Shown here: piece after piece, positions 17,526-26,556 of the stretch
Position numbering within the stretch: position 1 is the first letter of the stretch
Layout of the letters: the number at the start of each line of letters is the position of its first letter
Source: Myxococcus sp046520405
GTDB taxonomy: Bacteria > Myxococcota > Myxococcia > Myxococcales > Myxococcaceae
Direction of reading: 5' to 3'
Length of the DNA: 64,000 nucleotides
Assembly (NCBI GenBank): GCA_046520405.1
Contig: JBKGHI010000001.1
Location: 117,661-181,660, forward strand
Notes under the pieces: generated by a model
What the model was told of the DNA's origin: nothing
Seen by the model: the letters and a program-made list of their open reading frames with translations, nothing else
The model's database searches: none
Translations under genes and position numbers: made by a program

Positions 17526-18542
17526 ATGCGAGCCACCGTCCTCCACAAGCCCGGCGATATCCGCTTCGAGGAGCGCGCAGACCCGAGGATTCTCACGCCA
17601 ACCGACGCCGTCATCCGCCTGGCGGCCACATGCGTCTGCGGCTCGGACCTCTGGCCCTACCGAGGCGTGCAGGCGGTCGCCGAGCCGACACCGATGGGGC
17701 ACGAGTACTGTGGCGTCGTCGAGGAGGTCGGCGGCGCCGTCACCTCCGTGAAGCCGGGGCAGTTCGTCATTGGCTCCTTCTTCGCTTCTGACAACACGTG
17801 TCCTCACTGCAAGGCCGGCTACCAGACGTCCTGTCAGCATCGTGAGTCCGTGGGCGGCGCTCAGGCCCCGCGGCTTCGCGTGCCCCTGGCGGACGGGACG
17901 CTCGTCGCGACGCCTGAACTGCCGCCAGACGACCTGATTCCAAGCTTGCTCGCGGTGTCCGACGTGTTCGGGACCGGTTGGTTCGCAGCCGACGCCGCCA
18001 ACGTGAAGCCCGGCAGGACAGTCGCGGTCGTGGGAGACGGCGCGGTGGGCCTCCTGGCGGTCCTCTCCGCGAAGCAGATGGGCGCCGAGCGCATCATCGC
18101 GATGAGCCGGCACGCCTCCCGGCAGAAGCTCGCGCGTGAGTACGGCGCGACGGACATCGTGACCGAGCGCGGGGCCGAGGGCGTCGAGCGCATCAAGGAC
18201 CTCACCCGGGGTGTAGGCGCCGACGCGGTGCTCGAGTGCGTGGGCACGCAGGAGTCGATGCTGCAGGCGATTGGCGCCACGCGGCCCGGCGGCTTCATGA
18301 GCGATGTGGGCGTGCCGCACGGCGTGACGCTCGATGGGCAGGGCCTGTTCTTCTCACACGTCCATTTGCACGGCGGTCCCGCGCCGGTGCGCCGCTTCCT
18401 CCCCAAGCTCATCGAGCTCGTTTGGAGCCGGAAGGTCAATCCCGGCAAGGTCTTCGACCTCACGCTGCCCCTCGAGCAGGTGGCGGACGGGTACCGCGCG
18501 ATGGACGAAAGACGCGCCATCAAGGCGCTCCTGCGGCCGTGA
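17526..18542 (+). CDS. Zinc-dependent alcohol dehydrogenase (MDR family)
   Basis: 338 residues starting MRATVLHKPGDIRF after GAAAGGAACTGCC. The catalytic zinc ligands are Cys38 in CVCGSDLWPYRG and His in MGHEYCGVVEEVG. The structural zinc site is DNTCPHCKAGYQTSC. AVVGDGAVGLLAVLSAKQMGA is the Rossmann dinucleotide-binding motif, and the sequence is near others annotated NADP-dependent or glutathione-independent dehydrogenases. It should oxidise an alcohol or reduce an aldehyde in the cytoplasm. It is followed by a 7-bp GC stem-loop that probably terminates the transcript. Confidence 0.88.
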   Translation: MRATVLHKPGDIRFEERADPRILTPTDAVIRLAATCVCGSDLWPYRGVQAVAEPTPMGHEYCGVVEEVGGAVTSVKPGQFVIGSFFASDNTCPHCKAGYQTSCQHRESVGGAQAPRLRVPLADGTLVATPELPPDDLIPSLLAVSDVFGTGWFAADAANVKPGRTVAVVGDGAVGLLAVLSAKQMGAERIIAMSRHASRQKLAREYGATDIVTERGAEGVERIKDLTRGVGADAVLECVGTQESMLQAIGATRPGGFMSDVGVPHGVTLDGQGLFFSHVHLHGGPAPVRRFLPKLIELVWSRKVNPGKVFDLTLPLEQVADGYRAMDERRAIKALLRP

Positions 18543-18554
18543 GCTCACTGTAAA

Positions 18555-18573
18555 GCCGCGCGAGTAGCGCGGC
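18555..18573 (+). terminator. Stem-loop after alcohol dehydrogenase gene
   Basis: GCCGCGC-GAGTA-GCGCGGC forms a perfect 7-bp stem with a 5-base loop, 12 bases after the stop codon. No T-run follows, which is common for GC-rich myxobacterial terminators. Confidence 0.45.
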
Positions 18574-18663
18574 GCCCGTCGCCAAGGTGGTGCCTTGTAT
18601 GATGGCATGCGCGCGGAGGTCACGCTTGGCGTGGCCACCACGAATCTCCTAAACGAGAGGCGC

Positions 18664-20034
18664 ATGGGTCTCGATCTGAGCTTCCAAGTCACGGAGTCCG
18701 GCGGAAGGAACAAGCCCGATGCGCCCCCTGTCCCTGAACGGACCTATGTGACGCAGGTCCGGCTGCGGAGCGACTGGGTGGGGTATCGCGAGCCCGAGGA
18801 GCACGAGGTGCTCCTGGACTTCACGCGCCGGCGTCGTATCCAGCTCGATGCGGAGGAGATGGCGTACACCGATGAATCGCTGTACGCGGACGTCTGCTTC
18901 CGGCATCTCGAGTTGCCCAACCGCGAGTACATTCGCTCCGTCATCGCGGCCGGCGAGGGCGACAGCTCGGACTTCGAGCCCGTCATCATGGAGCACCAGC
19001 TCGCCGTGCTCGACAAGACGCGGGGACGGACGCTCGCGGATGGGACGGCTCCGAGGCGCACCGGGCTCGGCGGGCTGCTGTGGTCCGTCTTCTCCGGACC
19101 CAACAAACCGAGTGACATCACCACGAAGTCCGAAGCAGGGCACACCGTGTATGCCACCGCGGAGGGCCGCCGGCTGTTCGCGTACTCGGATGACGGCACC
19201 CGCGTCGAGCCCGACCTGGGAAGACGGTTCGTCCAGTTCCTCCGTTATCGCTACCACGGCCATCCCCTCATCCTCGAACGGCTCGTCTCGGAAGGCCGTG
19301 TGCCGCGCGAAATCCAATACAGCGCGAAAGAGATGCGCGGCTTCCCCCGGAGCACGGTGACCTTGCGGCTCCAGTCCGCCAACGTCGTGCCCGACAACCG
19401 GATTCCACTCGACGGTTACCGCTGCGTGGTGCGGGGACGCCCCGGGCTGCCGGACGACGCCACGCTGGAGCGCGTGACGCTCGGCACCGCTCCGGACAGC
19501 ACCCAGGTGCGGGAGCAACGGCATCGGGATGCGAAGGAGTCCGCGGACGCCGGCCGCATGCTCGAAAGCGTGCTCGCGTTCTTCGAGCTGACCTTGCAGA
19601 CCGGGGAGTCGGTGCCGGGGCTGGGGGAGGCCATTCAGCGCATTCCGGACGAGGACGTGCGCCGCTTCCGGGAGGTCATGTTGCATCCTCCCAGCGACAA
19701 GGCAGCGGCCAGCGCCATGGCCTCGTCACTGGTCGAGCTCCGTGCGGCGGCGGGGCGACACGCGCACGTCCTCAAGAGCTTCGAAGCAGGGGCTCGCCGA
19801 ACCCTGGGGGAGCCCCAGGAGGCGCGCGCGCTGCTGCTCCAGGTCATCGAGGCCAATCCATTCTTCACAGGTGCCTACAAGGACCTGGGAGACCTCTGCG
19901 TCGCGGCCTGGGACATGGGCGCGGCGTGGCAGTGCTGGGATGCGGCGAGGTTCATCGCGCCAGCCCACCACCTGCTGAAGGACGTGGGTGCGTTGGAGGC
20001 GATGCTGGCCGCCGAGCATCCCGAGTACTTCTGA
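18664..20034 (+). CDS. Conserved hypothetical protein with C-terminal TPR-like region
   Basis: 456 residues starting MGLDLSFQVTESGGRNK, chosen because GAGAGG precedes this ATG; an in-frame ATG at 18607 is possible. I do not recognise the N-terminal 350 residues. They are charged and soluble, with segments such as YVTQVRLRSDWVGYREPEEH and YSAKEMRGFPRSTVTLRLQS. Residues about 380-456 look like tetratricopeptide helices (LGEPQEARALLLQVIEANPF, then GAYKDLGDLCVAAWDMGAAW). No signal peptide or membrane segment is present. It stands alone between the dehydrogenase and a convergent membrane-protein gene. Confidence 0.65.
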   Translation: MGLDLSFQVTESGGRNKPDAPPVPERTYVTQVRLRSDWVGYREPEEHEVLLDFTRRRRIQLDAEEMAYTDESLYADVCFRHLELPNREYIRSVIAAGEGDSSDFEPVIMEHQLAVLDKTRGRTLADGTAPRRTGLGGLLWSVFSGPNKPSDITTKSEAGHTVYATAEGRRLFAYSDDGTRVEPDLGRRFVQFLRYRYHGHPLILERLVSEGRVPREIQYSAKEMRGFPRSTVTLRLQSANVVPDNRIPLDGYRCVVRGRPGLPDDATLERVTLGTAPDSTQVREQRHRDAKESADAGRMLESVLAFFELTLQTGESVPGLGEAIQRIPDEDVRRFREVMLHPPSDKAAASAMASSLVELRAAAGRHAHVLKSFEAGARRTLGEPQEARALLLQVIEANPFFTGAYKDLGDLCVAAWDMGAAWQCWDAARFIAPAHHLLKDVGALEAMLAAEHPEYF

Positions 20035-20110
20035 CCGCGTCGCAGCGCTTCATTCGAGCACTGGCACTGCGCCCTCCGCTGGGGACTGCCCGGCGGTGTC
20101 ACTCCGGGCG

Positions 20111-20530
20111 TTAATAGGGCGGGTAGGGCGACGCGGCCCTCGCCTTCCAGGCCACGCGGACCTCATAGAGGCCAAGGGCCAACAGGCCGAGGGCAATGGG
20201 CAGCATGACGCTCGCGCCCCCGAAGGCGACGGTCCCATTGGCGACCAGGCCTCGGATGGACGAGACGACGAAGATGAGGAGGAACCCGCCTCCGACGCAG
20301 GCCTGCACCAGTCCCGCGAGGATGCCCAGGGTGATGGAGACGTGTCGCTGGGGCTCGGTGAGGTTGAGCCCGAGCGTCACCATTCCAACGACAATCACCA
20401 AGAACATGACTCCGAATGCGATGACGCCAGAGAACAACGCTCCCAGGGCGTTCTCGGCGCCTTGCGCCCATGCGGGTGTTGCAAGGAGGGCGCTGGTGGC
20501 CCCCAGCAGCCCGTGGATGTGTGCCTTCAT
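20111..20530 (-). CDS. Small exported membrane protein, unknown
   Basis: 139 residues. An N-terminal signal peptide or anchor (ATSALLATPAWAQG) is followed by three hydrophobic helices at about 29-55, 68-95 and 103-125 and a short basic tail. No family is recognised. It resembles small membrane proteins such as YtpI or DUF350-like proteins only in size. It is convergent with the TPR-containing gene and lies about 90 bases downstream of the next minus-strand gene, with which it could be co-transcribed. Confidence 0.6.
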   Translation of the reverse strand: MKAHIHGLLGATSALLATPAWAQGAENALGALFSGVIAFGVMFLVIVVGMVTLGLNLTEPQRHVSITLGILAGLVQACVGGGFLLIFVVSSIRGLVANGTVAFGGASVMLPIALGLLALGLYEVRVAWKARAASPYPPY

Positions 20531-20623
20531 CGCGTGCTGTATCGCACTGGATTATTGAGATGCCAAGCGCCCGGTGAGGCTTCTTGGGCCTTCTCCCTGG
20601 CCTGGGTGGAGGCGCGCCGCCTC

Positions 20624-21268
20624 TCACTCCCATTGGCTGGCGGTGTCTGGCTTCTTCTTCGGCTGCGGGCGGCGCCAGTAGCGCTCCCGGTGGCTGTAGC
20701 GGTCCACGTTCAGCACCGTGTCCCCGAAGTCATCGAACATCTCTCGCACGCGGTCCACCGTCATGCCGCGCTCTCTCCCGTCGGTGGTGACTTGCTCCAC
20801 CCGCCCGTCCCGGAACGTGGCACGAAAGAGGAGGGGTGAGGAGCCACAGCGGGAGCCTGGCTCTTCGGGGACCTCGAGCTTCTTGCCATTCGTGAGCAGG
20901 ATCTCGTACTCCAGCCTGCGGCTCCTCTCCCGGAAGCCCCACACTCCCATCCTGCGACACAGCAGGACCACCTGGTCGATCTGTCCCAGGAAGGCCTGGG
21001 CATTGTCGGCCGCCTCCGGGGCCAATTGAGGCACCCCGGCCTCGAGCTCCTCCACAGACGCTTTGGGCGGCCGGCGCATGCTGTCCATCTCACGGTCCAG
21101 GCTCGCGTTCAGCAGCCGCACCATCCCCGGGCTCGAGATGTCCCCTGGCTGCTCTGGTGGCCATGGATTGAAGCGGATGGGAAGGACAGTGAGGAGGGCC
21201 AGTACGACGAACACGCCCCACGTCGCCAACTGCAATCGGACGAAGCGATTGACCTTCACGTTGCTCAT
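20624..21268 (-). CDS. Membrane-anchored hypothetical protein
   Basis: 214 residues starting MSNVKVNRFVRLQLATWGVF after GGGGGGCGCA; an earlier in-frame ATG has no ribosome binding site. One TM helix at about 11-28 (LATWGVFVVLALLTVLPI) is followed by a soluble domain. The tail is basic and aromatic (RYSHRERYWRRPQPKKK). The topology suggests a single-pass protein with the domain outside the cytoplasm. I do not recognise a family. Its stop lies about 90 bases upstream of the small membrane-protein gene. Confidence 0.6.
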   Translation of the reverse strand: MSNVKVNRFVRLQLATWGVFVVLALLTVLPIRFNPWPPEQPGDISSPGMVRLLNASLDREMDSMRRPPKASVEELEAGVPQLAPEAADNAQAFLGQIDQVVLLCRRMGVWGFRERSRRLEYEILLTNGKKLEVPEEPGSRCGSSPLLFRATFRDGRVEQVTTDGRERGMTVDRVREMFDDFGDTVLNVDRYSHRERYWRRPQPKKKPDTASQWE

Positions 21269-21352
21269 TGCGCCCCCCAGAACCTCAAAATGGCCGCACA
21301 AGCTATCCCGGCGCCGAGGGCACGTCATCCAGGAATCTCCTGCGCCTCCCCA

Positions 21353-22293
21353 TCAGCGCCGGCGCAGGAACGCGATCAAATCACTCTTCTGATCGGGGGT
21401 AAGGGCCGCCGGTGGGCCTTCATTCTCAGGCGGATGAATGGTGGGCAGGTTGAGGCTGGCGCAACCAGGGGCCGGGGGCGTCGCCGGTGGCTTTGCAGGA
21501 ACACCCATTGTCCCGTCGCCGTGCTCGCGGTCAGCAGGCCCATCACCCGCCCGCGCCGCGTGATGAACCAGCGCTGTACCACCGTGGCGCCCAGCACCAT
21601 CGCCGTCGTTCCCGTGCCCAGCCCCACCAAGACGCCCCAGAAGAGGAGCAACTGCCACGGTGCGTGGATGAAGTTCGTCAGCGCCACGCCCACCGCGATG
21701 ATGCCGAGGGACACGATGGGCATCACACCCTTCACTGTGTCCGGGTACAGCTCACTCCACTGCCATGCGTTCATGCCACCCATGGACAGCCCCACGATGG
21801 CGTGCAGGCGTTGGATGCCCAGCGTCTGGGTGACGAGCTGGTGCTGGAGCTCCACCATGTCCTGGTCGCCGTAGGCCGGGAACTTCGTGCGCAGGCCGTC
21901 GCTCGGCTTGCTGGAGCGGCCGTGGCCCACGCTGTCTGGGAAGATGAGGAAGTACTTCGTTGCATCCAACGGACGGCCCGGCGCGAACAGCGCGTCCTGG
22001 AAGGGTTGGCTCCGCAGCACCGCGTTCGTCACCGCGCCGGAGGCGTCCCGGCGCGGCGCGCCCAGCGTCGCATAGTGGATGCGCACCTCCGGCAGCACGG
22101 TGCCGTCCTGGAAGCGGTGGCCGGTGAAGACCGCGTCCGCCTCCTGGGCTTCCAAGCAGGCGGATTCCGGAGCAGGTGTCTCCATGGGGGTGGAGCTGAC
22201 CTGGGAGTGCGACGTGGCGCACCCCAGGACCAGGACACTCAGGCTCAACAGCAGGGACAGCCGTCCGGAAAGCCAGCGGAGAGCAATCATCAT
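21353..22293 (-). pseudogene. Chimeric pseudogene: alpha/beta hydrolase + MFS fragment + possible cytochrome tail
   Basis: The gene starts as a lipoprotein alpha/beta hydrolase (signal LSLLLSLSVLVLGC, then a MetX-like fold with FPDSVGHGRSSKPSDG and nucleophile motif VGLSMGGMNAWQW). After PIVSL, near 21707, homology jumps in frame to the middle of an MFS transporter (HAPWQLLLFWGVLVGLGTG, then WFITRRGRVMGLLTASTATG). Near 21506 MFS similarity stops. A different frame continues to TGA at 21353 and ends ALTPDQKSDLIAFLRRR, like the tail of a c-type cytochrome. The hydrolase lacks its acid and His residues and the MFS part is only about 65 residues, so none of the three can work. The in-frame hydrolase-MFS chimera could still be translated as far as 21376. 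Confidence 0.7.
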
Positions 22294-22432
22294 GCAGGGG
22301 ACTTTGACGCACCCCTGGTGAGGCGACCCAACCTGGGGAGGCACAGCGCCATGCGCCCATGGGGCCGCCTGGACGCCGCCTCGCGATGACACTTCGATGC
22401 GGACCGAAGTGAGCGCGTGCTACCTCCGGACC

Positions 22433-23071
22433 ATGGACACCCACACTTCGAACGCTGGGACGTTGACCCCGGCGGACGTGCGTTACATCACCGAGCACTT
22501 TGTCCCGCTCAGCACCGTGGCCGCGGGCCGGCCGGAAGCCCCGACCGCGCTCCAGGCCCTCATCGACTCGGGGCACCTGCCCCAACCCACGTACACGCTC
22601 GCCGATGGCACGGGCATGTACCCGCGCGACCTGCTGTGCCTCCTGGATGCGGCCGGGAGTTCGGACGCGGTGCGTGCACACTTCGACGGGCGCCTGCAGC
22701 GCATGGCGGTCCGCTTCGGGACGACCCTCACCCAGGAACAGCTCGACGCCGAGTGGCGTGGCTACCTGCAGGGCCATTACGGCGCATGCCTGCGCGTCGT
22801 CACTCCGGAGCACATCTTCTGCAAGGAGTGGCTGGTTCGCCGACTGACAGAGGCCCTCGCCGCTCCCGCTCCGGACGAAGAGGCCTGGCGCGCCCGGGTG
22901 CGCACCGACGTGGAGGCACTGGACGCCCTGGAGCGTGAGTTCGCGCCGTGGGACCGGATTCGTTTCGGCGGTCCGGTGTCGCGCGATCGGCTCATCTCCA
23001 CCCCCCGGCTGCGCTACCCACACCTCTTCGCTCAGGCAGGGGCGCCTTCGGGAGCCAGCCCGGCGTGTTGA
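22433..23071 (+). CDS. DUF6058 family protein
   Basis: 212 residues starting MDTHTSNAGTLTPADVRYIT; an upstream in-frame ATG at 22397 cannot be excluded and neither start has a strong ribosome binding site. VRYITEHFVPLSTV, LPQPTYTLADGTGMYPRDLL and the Trp/Glu-rich C-terminal half follow the pattern of DUF6058, a family of unknown function. No signal peptide or TM segment is present. The stop overlaps the GTG start of the next gene, an ArsR-like regulator, so the two are translationally coupled. Confidence 0.7.
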   Translation: MDTHTSNAGTLTPADVRYITEHFVPLSTVAAGRPEAPTALQALIDSGHLPQPTYTLADGTGMYPRDLLCLLDAAGSSDAVRAHFDGRLQRMAVRFGTTLTQEQLDAEWRGYLQGHYGACLRVVTPEHIFCKEWLVRRLTEALAAPAPDEEAWRARVRTDVEALDALEREFAPWDRIRFGGPVSRDRLISTPRLRYPHLFAQAGAPSGASPAC

Positions 23072-23772
23072 CGGACCCGGATATCGCATCGGTCGCGATG
23101 GCGGTGGGCGAGCCGTCGCGGGCCGCCATGCTGGTGGCGTTGCTGGAAGGCCCTCCGCTCGCGGCGCGGGAGTTGGCACGACGCGCGGGCGTGTCCGCGC
23201 AGACAGCGAGCAGCCATCTGGCGCGGCTGGTGGAAGCGCGCCTCCTGACGTCCCGGACGCAGGGCCGGGAACGGCTGTTCCAGCTCGCGGGACCGGAGGT
23301 CGTCACCTTGCTGGAGGCCCTCGCGGTGCTGGCGCCACGGAAACCCGCCCACCTCGTGACGGACGGACGCGGGACCGCGGCGCTTCGCGAGGCACGGACC
23401 TGCTACGACCACCTCGCGGGCCGGCTCGGGATTCGCGTGACGGACTTCCTCCTTGAGCGCGCATTCCTCCAGCGCCAAGGGGACACGTTCCAGGTGACGC
23501 GGACCGGGGACACGTGGTTGCGCGACTTCGGCATTTCAGTGGAAGTCCTGCGCGCCGGCCGCCGGCCCCTCACGCGCGCCTGCCTGGAGTGGAGCGAGCG
23601 TCGCCTCCACCTCGCGGGCGCACTGGGCGCGGCACTGGCCGAGCAATTCTTCGAACGCGGGTGGCTCACGCGGTTGCGCGGTACTCGCGCGGTCCGGCTC
23701 ACGGAGCGAGGGCGGGCCGCGCTGAGTGGCGACTGGGGGATGACCATGGATGAGAGCAGCCCGGTGTCGTGA
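23065..23772 (+). CDS. ArsR-type winged-helix regulator
   Basis: 235 residues from GTG at 23065, overlapping the end of the upstream DUF6058 gene by seven bases. Residues 8-80 form an ArsR/SmtB winged helix (GEPSRAAMLVALLEGPPLAA, RELARRAGVSAQTASSHLARL). The C-terminal 150 residues are a second helical domain typical of larger ArsR-like repressors with no obvious metal-binding Cys cluster. Ligand is unknown. The coupling suggests it controls the DUF6058 gene. Confidence 0.8.
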   Translation: MLTDPDIASVAMAVGEPSRAAMLVALLEGPPLAARELARRAGVSAQTASSHLARLVEARLLTSRTQGRERLFQLAGPEVVTLLEALAVLAPRKPAHLVTDGRGTAALREARTCYDHLAGRLGIRVTDFLLERAFLQRQGDTFQVTRTGDTWLRDFGISVEVLRAGRRPLTRACLEWSERRLHLAGALGAALAEQFFERGWLTRLRGTRAVRLTERGRAALSGDWGMTMDESSPVS

Positions 23773-23800
23773 ACTCCCAGCGACCTCGACCCGGGCTCGC

Positions 23801-24358
23801 TCAGGCCCGCTGGTAGCGGAGGTACAGCGCTCCAGACTGGAATGCGCGGGTCTCTTTCAGGCGCAGCGGGACGAGGTGCTCGAGCTGCGGGATGTATGGC
23901 TTGCCTCCGCCCACGAGCACCGGGGAGAGGACCCGCCGGTACTCGTCAATCAGCCCCAGCCGGGCGAACGCCGATGCGAGGCCCGGGCCGCTGACGGCCA
24001 GGTCTCCGGGGTGCTCCTGCTTCAGCCTCGCCACCTCGGCGGCGACATCGCCCCGGACCAGCAGACAGTTCTCGCCGACCTTCTCGAGCGTGGTGGAGAA
24101 CACGACCTTGGGCTTGCTTCTCCAGCTGCGCGCGAACTCCGCCGTGACACCCGAAGCCGACGGCTCCGTGTCGAGGGTCTGCCACGCAGACATCACCTCG
24201 TACGATGCGCCGGCCGTACAGGAACGCGCTGACGTCCTGGGCCTGTTGGTTGAAGAACCGATGCAGCTCCTCGTCCGGCTGGCTCCAGGTGAACGTTCCG
24301 TCAGGTCCCTCGATGAACCCGCCCAGTGAGAGGCTCATCAGATAGATGATGTGACCAT
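23801..24358 (-). pseudogene. Dihydrofolate-reductase-like (RibD C-terminal) gene with frameshifts
   Basis: The protein can be read in two frames: MSLSLGGFIEGPDGTF to SAFLYGRR, then MSAWQTLDTEP to SGALYLRYQ. Together they match the DHFR-like RibD C-terminal family (VSGPGLASAFARLGLIDEY, SPVLVGGGKPY). The join is at 24203-24206, where the minus strand reads CGCATCGTACGAGGTG; removing one base restores MYEVMSAWQ. A second shift seems present near the start, because the ATG at 24358, preceded by GGAG, is out of frame with the conserved MSLSLGGF. Two lesions in one gene favour decay over error. The intact enzyme would have been a small cytoplasmic reductase or deaminase-reductase-like protein. Confidence 0.7.
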
Positions 24359-24517
24359 GACACCCGCTCCTCGCTGATTCATCTGGCGCCCGGTCACCAG
24401 CATGGCCGCACCTGGCAATTGCGTGCGGACATTTCCGATGACATCCACGCGCCAGTGTTTCGTGGTGGCCTTGGCGCAGCGTTCGCCTTCGGGCCCGCGG
24501 ACGAGGGGCGGACCGGG

Positions 24518-25690
24518 CTACCCGGCGTGGGAGGCTCGAGGGCGGAGCGAGAAATCGTTTCGCGTGAGACCTCGCCAGAGCGCCTCGAGTGGGCCGCGCC
24601 CGTAGTGCTTCGACCAGAGGCTGGCAAGCAGCACCTGCAGCGCCCAGAAGACGAACGCGGCAAGCAGGAGCGTCGAGCGGCTCCACGTTCCGAAGGCGCC
24701 AAGACCGTGGCCTCCGAAGACCAGCGTTCCGACGGCCGACTGCATCAGGTAGGCGGTGAACGCGACCCTGCCGAGGGATGTGATGGCACGTGTCGGCGCG
24801 GCACCCGCGAAGCGGTGGGCCAGTCCCACCACCGTGCCCCCGATGGCGATGGCCAGCGGGACGGCCCCCACTTCATGCAGCGCCTGCGCGAACAACCAGG
24901 CACGTGGTGCGAACCCCCCGGCAATCTGCACTGCCAGGCCCGCGGAGGTGGCCGCGAGGCCGAGCACCCAGGGAAGCAGCACCGCCCGTGGCGACGTGGC
25001 GACTTTCTCGAACAGTCCAGACCGAACGCCCGCCATGCCGAGCAGCATGCACCCCGCCGCCCTCCAACCCGTCTCGAAGACAAGCATGGAGGTCTGGCCC
25101 GCGAAAGCCAGCTTCGCCCGGACGGGGAGCTGCGTCAGCCAGTCACTCCTGAAGGCCGTGAGTTCCGCTGGGACTGAGCGTGCATTGTCGAGGTGCTCCC
25201 GGAGCGCGTCGAGCAGCGAGGCCGGAAGGTGATGGAACGCCAGCCCAGTCACCATGGCGATTGCTGGCCCGACTGAAACGAGCGCGAGGCCGAGGCGCAA
25301 CTGCCGCCCAGGAGGCCAGGCGCGCGCGCCGACGACCAGCATGCCGATGACGCCGTAGGTGAACAGGATGTCGCCGTACCAGATGCCGTAGGCATGAATC
25401 AGCCCGAAGATGACCAGCCATGCCAGCCGACGGCGCGGGCGCGTGTCGTCACCCCCAAGCACAAGGGATGCGCCGAAGAGCATGGCGAACAGGTTGCGGA
25501 ACTTGCAATCGAAGAGAAGGCGACCGAACAGCCAGGCGAGACCGTCGGCGCCGTCGAGTGAGCCGAACACGGTGGGGTTCAGGTAGGCCGCGAAGGGCAT
25601 CGCGAATGTCTGGATGTTCATCACGAGGATGCCGAGCAGGCAGAATCCTCGAAGGGCATCGAGTGGGGTGATGCGGGAGCGCTGGTTCAT
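24518..25690 (-). CDS. DUF418 family membrane protein
   Basis: About 390 residues. The start MNQRSRITPLDALRGFCLLG is preferred; an ATG ten codons earlier (25720) lies inside a regulatory palindrome. LDALRGFCLLGILVMNIQTF is the N-terminal signature of this family, and the C-terminal DUF418 block includes LGRVAFTAYLMQSAVGTLVF and WSKHYGRGPLEALWRGLT. About ten TM helices are visible. The family is thought to act in envelope or export processes, with no established substrate. It is divergent from a TetR gene 82 bases away and is its likely target. Confidence 0.82.
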   Translation of the reverse strand: MNQRSRITPLDALRGFCLLGILVMNIQTFAMPFAAYLNPTVFGSLDGADGLAWLFGRLLFDCKFRNLFAMLFGASLVLGGDDTRPRRRLAWLVIFGLIHAYGIWYGDILFTYGVIGMLVVGARAWPPGRQLRLGLALVSVGPAIAMVTGLAFHHLPASLLDALREHLDNARSVPAELTAFRSDWLTQLPVRAKLAFAGQTSMLVFETGWRAAGCMLLGMAGVRSGLFEKVATSPRAVLLPWVLGLAATSAGLAVQIAGGFAPRAWLFAQALHEVGAVPLAIAIGGTVVGLAHRFAGAAPTRAITSLGRVAFTAYLMQSAVGTLVFGGHGLGAFGTWSRSTLLLAAFVFWALQVLLASLWSKHYGRGPLEALWRGLTRNDFSLRPRASHAG

Positions 25691-25708
25691 CCGTTGGAGA
25701 TTATGGAA

Positions 25709-25722
25709 GAATGCTCGCATTC
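25709..25722. promoter_or_regulatory. Palindrome in the DUF418/tetR divergent region
   Basis: GAATGC-TC-GCATTC has perfect 6-bp arms and sits between the two divergent starts. It is a candidate operator for the adjacent TetR protein. Confidence 0.45.
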
Positions 25723-25772
25723 AGTACTCGCGGCGGGCTCGCGTTCGAGAGCCCATGCGCAGGAGGGTGGCG

Positions 25773-26462
25773 ATGCGTGCGAAACTCAGAGGTCCGAGGC
25801 GAGACGGCGTCCGAAAGCAACCCTCGCAGGCCCGCAGCAAGGCGTTGGTCGATGCCCTGATTCAAACAACAGCTCGCGTTTTGATTCGCGATGGCTGGCA
25901 GGCGCTGACCACCAACCAGATCGCGCGCGATGCCGGGGTGAGCGTGGGCAGTCTGTATCAGTACTTCCCGAACAAGGAGGCGCTGCTGCTCGCGCTGGTC
26001 GAGCGAATCACCGACGAGATGACGGCGCGCCTGATTGAGGTGGGCTCGGCGCTACGCGATGCACCGGTCGACGCAGGAATCGAGAAGCTCGTGCGCGCGG
26101 CACTCGACGTCTCACGGCGCGACGCGCCGCTCTACCGGGCGGTGCTCATCGAACTGCCTCGCCAGGGCACACTGGAACTCTTCGAACGCGTCAACCGCCG
26201 GCTTGCTGACGCGCTGGCCGAATGGCTGGTGTTGCGACGCGACGAACTCGATGTCGCCGACCCGTCGCTCACGGCGCACATCCTGGTGACCTCGCTCGAC
26301 GCGCTCACCGACCACACGCTGCTCTTCCATCCGGAGCTGCTCGACAGCCCGCGCTTCGAGCGCGAACTCCGCGCGCTGGTGACCGGTTACCTGGGGGTAC
26401 GGCGTCCATCGCCCGGGCAGCAGCGAAAAGGCGCTCGGCGTCGCCGCGCGCTCACGACCTGA
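25773..26462 (+). CDS. TetR family transcriptional regulator
   Basis: 229 residues starting MRAKLRGPRRDGVRK; AGGAGGGTGGCG precedes the ATG. The DNA-binding domain spans about 20-75 (VDALIQTTARVLIRDGWQAL, TTNQIARDAGVSVGSLYQYF). The C-terminal region is a helical effector domain (LFHPELLDSPRFERELRALV). Both ends are rich in Arg/Lys, including the tail RKGARRRRALTT. It is divergent from the DUF418 gene and probably represses it through the intervening palindrome. Confidence 0.88.
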   Translation: MRAKLRGPRRDGVRKQPSQARSKALVDALIQTTARVLIRDGWQALTTNQIARDAGVSVGSLYQYFPNKEALLLALVERITDEMTARLIEVGSALRDAPVDAGIEKLVRAALDVSRRDAPLYRAVLIELPRQGTLELFERVNRRLADALAEWLVLRRDELDVADPSLTAHILVTSLDALTDHTLLFHPELLDSPRFERELRALVTGYLGVRRPSPGQQRKGARRRRALTT

Positions 26463-26556
26463 CGCTGTCTGATTTCACCGCGTTCAACCACCCCATTCCA
26501 ACGCCAATCGGGTGATGTCAGGATGCCTCCTGCACCTGGGGCCCATGGAGGACGCG

